Shown piece after piece: positions 52,173 to 53,888 of a DNA stretch of 53,888 nucleotides. Location: the NCBI GenBank assembly GCA_021778845.1, contig JAJYBU010000026.1, positions 1-53,888 of the forward strand. The letters are read 5' to 3'. A program made the translations under genes and the position numbers. Position 1 is the first letter of the stretch, and every line of letters begins with the position of its first letter. The notes under the pieces are model-generated. The model saw nothing but the letters and a program-made list of their open reading frames with translations. It made no database searches and had not been told where the DNA came from. The DNA is from Acidobacteriota bacterium (lineage in GTDB: Bacteria > Acidobacteriota > Terriglobia > Terriglobales > Acidobacteriaceae).

Positions 52173-53207
52173 TTAAATGCCGATGATGTGGAAGTAGATG
52201 GCGGCGAGTGAGGCCGTGCCTACGATGATCCAGAGAACGATTCCCTGCACCATGGGGCGGACGCCAACCTGGCGGAGGGTCTTCTTCGAGAGGCTGGTGC
52301 CGATGAGGAAGAGGGTGGCGGTGAGGCCGGCTTTGCCGAGGTGGTTTAGCGCGGAGAACTCGGGGTGCAGACGCGGAACGTAGGTGCTGAGGGCGGCTGC
52401 GATACAGAAGAAGAGGATGAACCAGGGGAAGGTGACTTTGGCCTTGTGGTGTGATTCCGCGTGGCCGCGATGGGCGGCGAGACGGGCCATGGTTGCTGCA
52501 GTGATGAGGCTGACGGGAACGATCCAGAGGGCGCGAGCGAGCTTGACGGTGGTGCCGATGGAGAGGGCCTGGGCACCGTAGGCGGCAGCGGCACCGACGA
52601 CGGAGCTGGTGTCGTGAATGGCGAGAGCGGCCCAGAGGCCGAACTGGTTCTGGCTGAGATGGAGCAGGTGGCCGATGGGGGGAAAGAGCAGGAGTGCGAC
52701 GGAGTTGAGCAGGAAGACGGTGCCCATGGAGACGCTGATCTCTTCCTCGTTGGCGTTGGTGATGGGAGCGACGGCGGCGATGGCGCTGCCTCCGCAGATG
52801 GCGGTGCCGGCGGTGATGAGGAAGGAGGACTTGCCTCCGACGCGAAGGAGTTTGCCGAGCAGCAGGCCGAGGAGCATGGCGGTGGTGATGCTGATAGCGG
52901 TGTAGACGAAGCCGGAGCGGCCGGCGTGGGCGACCTGCTGGATGTTCATGCCGAAGCCGAGGGCGATGACGGAGGCCTGGAGGAGGAGCTTGGCAAGCTT
53001 GGCGCTCTCGGCGCGAAGAGGGTGGACGACAAGGAAGCCGAAGGCAATGCCGCCGATGAGGGCGACGGGGGGTGAGACGATGCCGCTGCCTGCGATGAGA
53101 AGACCGAGGAGGAAGACGGTGCGACTGTCGAATTTCTTATGGGCGCCGGGATGGGTGGGCGGATGGACAGGGATGTCTTCGATGGGCAGGGTGGCGGTAG
53201 GTGGCAT
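52173..53207 (-). CDS. YeiH/UPF0324-family putative membrane exporter
   Basis: The 344-residue protein has about ten hydrophobic helices and family phrases LLQASVIALGFGMNIQQV, TAGTAICGGSAIAAVAPI, LAIHDTSSVVGAAAAYG and GKAGLTATLFLIGTSLSKK. Members have been proposed as sulfate-type anion exporters or transporters; the real substrate is not established. The N-terminal 25 residues are soluble and Pro-rich. It is divergent from the aldehyde dehydrogenase gene. Confidence 0.85.
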   Translation of the reverse strand: MPPTATLPIEDIPVHPPTHPGAHKKFDSRTVFLLGLLIAGSGIVSPPVALIGGIAFGFLVVHPLRAESAKLAKLLLQASVIALGFGMNIQQVAHAGRSGFVYTAISITTAMLLGLLLGKLLRVGGKSSFLITAGTAICGGSAIAAVAPITNANEEEISVSMGTVFLLNSVALLLFPPIGHLLHLSQNQFGLWAALAIHDTSSVVGAAAAYGAQALSIGTTVKLARALWIVPVSLITAATMARLAAHRGHAESHHKAKVTFPWFILFFCIAAALSTYVPRLHPEFSALNHLGKAGLTATLFLIGTSLSKKTLRQVGVRPMVQGIVLWIIVGTASLAAIYFHIIGI

Positions 53208-53401
53208 CGTTGGTTGTGGCTCCGATTTCTACTGTCGGCGAATTGGAAGGCTTCGTCCAAGTAGAAGTTTTTATCGGCCATAGGATTTATTTGGGGGAAC
53301 GACAGGGGTATGCGGACGGTGCTAGAGTTCTGGCGTTCGTAATATGGCGGCTGGAACCGTGGACAATCGGGGGACGGCCGCTTCCTTGAAGGAGCCTCCC
53401 C

Positions 53402-53888
53402 ATGGCAACAGCGACACATCCTGTAGTCGACGCCCGTTTGGGCGCCGCAGCTTCGGCGTTCGTCAACAGCAAGCACCAGATGTATATCGACGGTAAGTTC
53501 ACGTCAGCGTCGGCGGGAAAGATGTTTGCGGTTTACAACCCGGCGACGGGAGAGGAGATCTGCCAGGTGCCTGAGGGGGACCACGTGGATGTGGATCGCG
53601 CGGTCCATGCGGCGCGGAGAGCGTTCGATGGAGGCGCATGGCCAGCGATGTCACCGTCGCAGCGCGGGCAGTTGATGTATCGGCTGGCGGATCTGCTGGA
53701 GCAGCATACGGACGAGTTTGCGGAGTTGGAATCGCTGGATAATGGCAAGCCGGTGTCGGTGGCGCGGGTGGCGGATGTGCCGCTGGCGGTGGACCTGTTC
53801 CGGTATATGTCGGGATGGGCGACGAAGACGATGGGGTCGACGATTCCGCTGTCGGCTGGCAATGATTATTTGAGCTACACGGTGCGGG
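53402..53888 (+). CDS. Aldehyde dehydrogenase, 5' part (cut by window edge)
   Basis: The first ~162 codons encode the N-terminus of an NAD(P)-dependent aldehyde dehydrogenase: KHQMYIDGKFTSASAGKMFAVYNPATGEEICQ, VDRAVHAARRAFDGGAWPAMSPSQRGQLMYRLADLLEQ and SLDNGKPVSVARVADVPLAV. The catalytic Cys and Glu lie beyond the window. AAGGAGCC precedes the ATG. The substrate cannot be told from this part. Confidence 0.88.
   Translation, partial: MATATHPVVDARLGAAASAFVNSKHQMYIDGKFTSASAGKMFAVYNPATGEEICQVPEGDHVDVDRAVHAARRAFDGGAWPAMSPSQRGQLMYRLADLLEQHTDEFAELESLDNGKPVSVARVADVPLAVDLFRYMSGWATKTMGSTIPLSAGNDYLSYTVR

Overview
The window is GC-rich, densely coded bacterial chromosome. The best guess for its source is an Acidobacteriota (Terriglobia/Acidobacteriaceae, Granulicella/Terriglobus/Edaphobacter-like). 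This is inferred from the gene families present (bshA, a FlgO/TolB-like plus TPR protein, secreted TPR proteins), from short palindromic repeats built on CCCAC...GTGGG, and from several start codons lying directly behind a -10 box. No rRNA or tRNA gene is visible to fix the taxonomy.

Left part (1-18.5 kb), mostly housekeeping: a TPR protein cut by the window edge; a secreted protein; a YdjC-type deacetylase with bshA (bacillithiol synthesis); ccmF-ccmH (cytochrome c maturation); an unknown gene and a secreted TPR protein; a small SET-domain methyltransferase; the dnaX-ybaB-recR replication/repair cluster; gpmI; a higBA-type toxin-antitoxin pair; eno; and a LytS/YehU-type sensor histidine kinase. 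Dispersed inverted repeats surround dnaX-ybaB-recR and, nested inside them, ybaB-recR.

Centre (18.8-45.8 kb): one unidirectional cluster of 19 genes encoding a complete-looking extracellular contractile injection system (eCIS; Afp/PVC-like phage-tail device). In order: sheath, inner tube, CxxC protein, disordered protein, DUF4255 terminator, AAA+ ATPase, 93-aa protein, DUF4157 cargo/effector, CIS-tube/Afp7-like protein, LysM protein, hub (gpD-like), spike (gpV-like), PAAR-like tip, gp25 wedge, two giant baseplate-J-like proteins, gpI-like protein with beta-helix, 1226-aa DUF6519/beta-helix fibre, and a terminal orphan. Most junctions overlap by ATGA, which implies translational coupling. A near-consensus sigma70 promoter lies about 290 nt before the sheath start. 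There is no capsid, terminase, integrase, or T6SS membrane complex, so this is neither a prophage nor a classical T6SS. The DUF4157 protein has a HELAH metallopeptidase-like core, a hydrophobic Gly/Ala region and a C-terminal domain I do not recognise. It is the strongest candidate for something undescribed. No tape-measure gene is recognisable.

Right part (45.8-53.9 kb): a scar region with a decayed IS5-type transposase, itself apparently hit by a small palindromic repeat, and a DUF2075-type nuclease/helicase gene that has lost its centre. This suggests the eCIS sits at a site of past DNA exchange. Housekeeping genes resume with ribA, a nitroreductase, a DinB-like protein, a P-loop kinase, gapA, a RidA-family protein, a YeiH-type exporter and the start of an aldehyde dehydrogenase.
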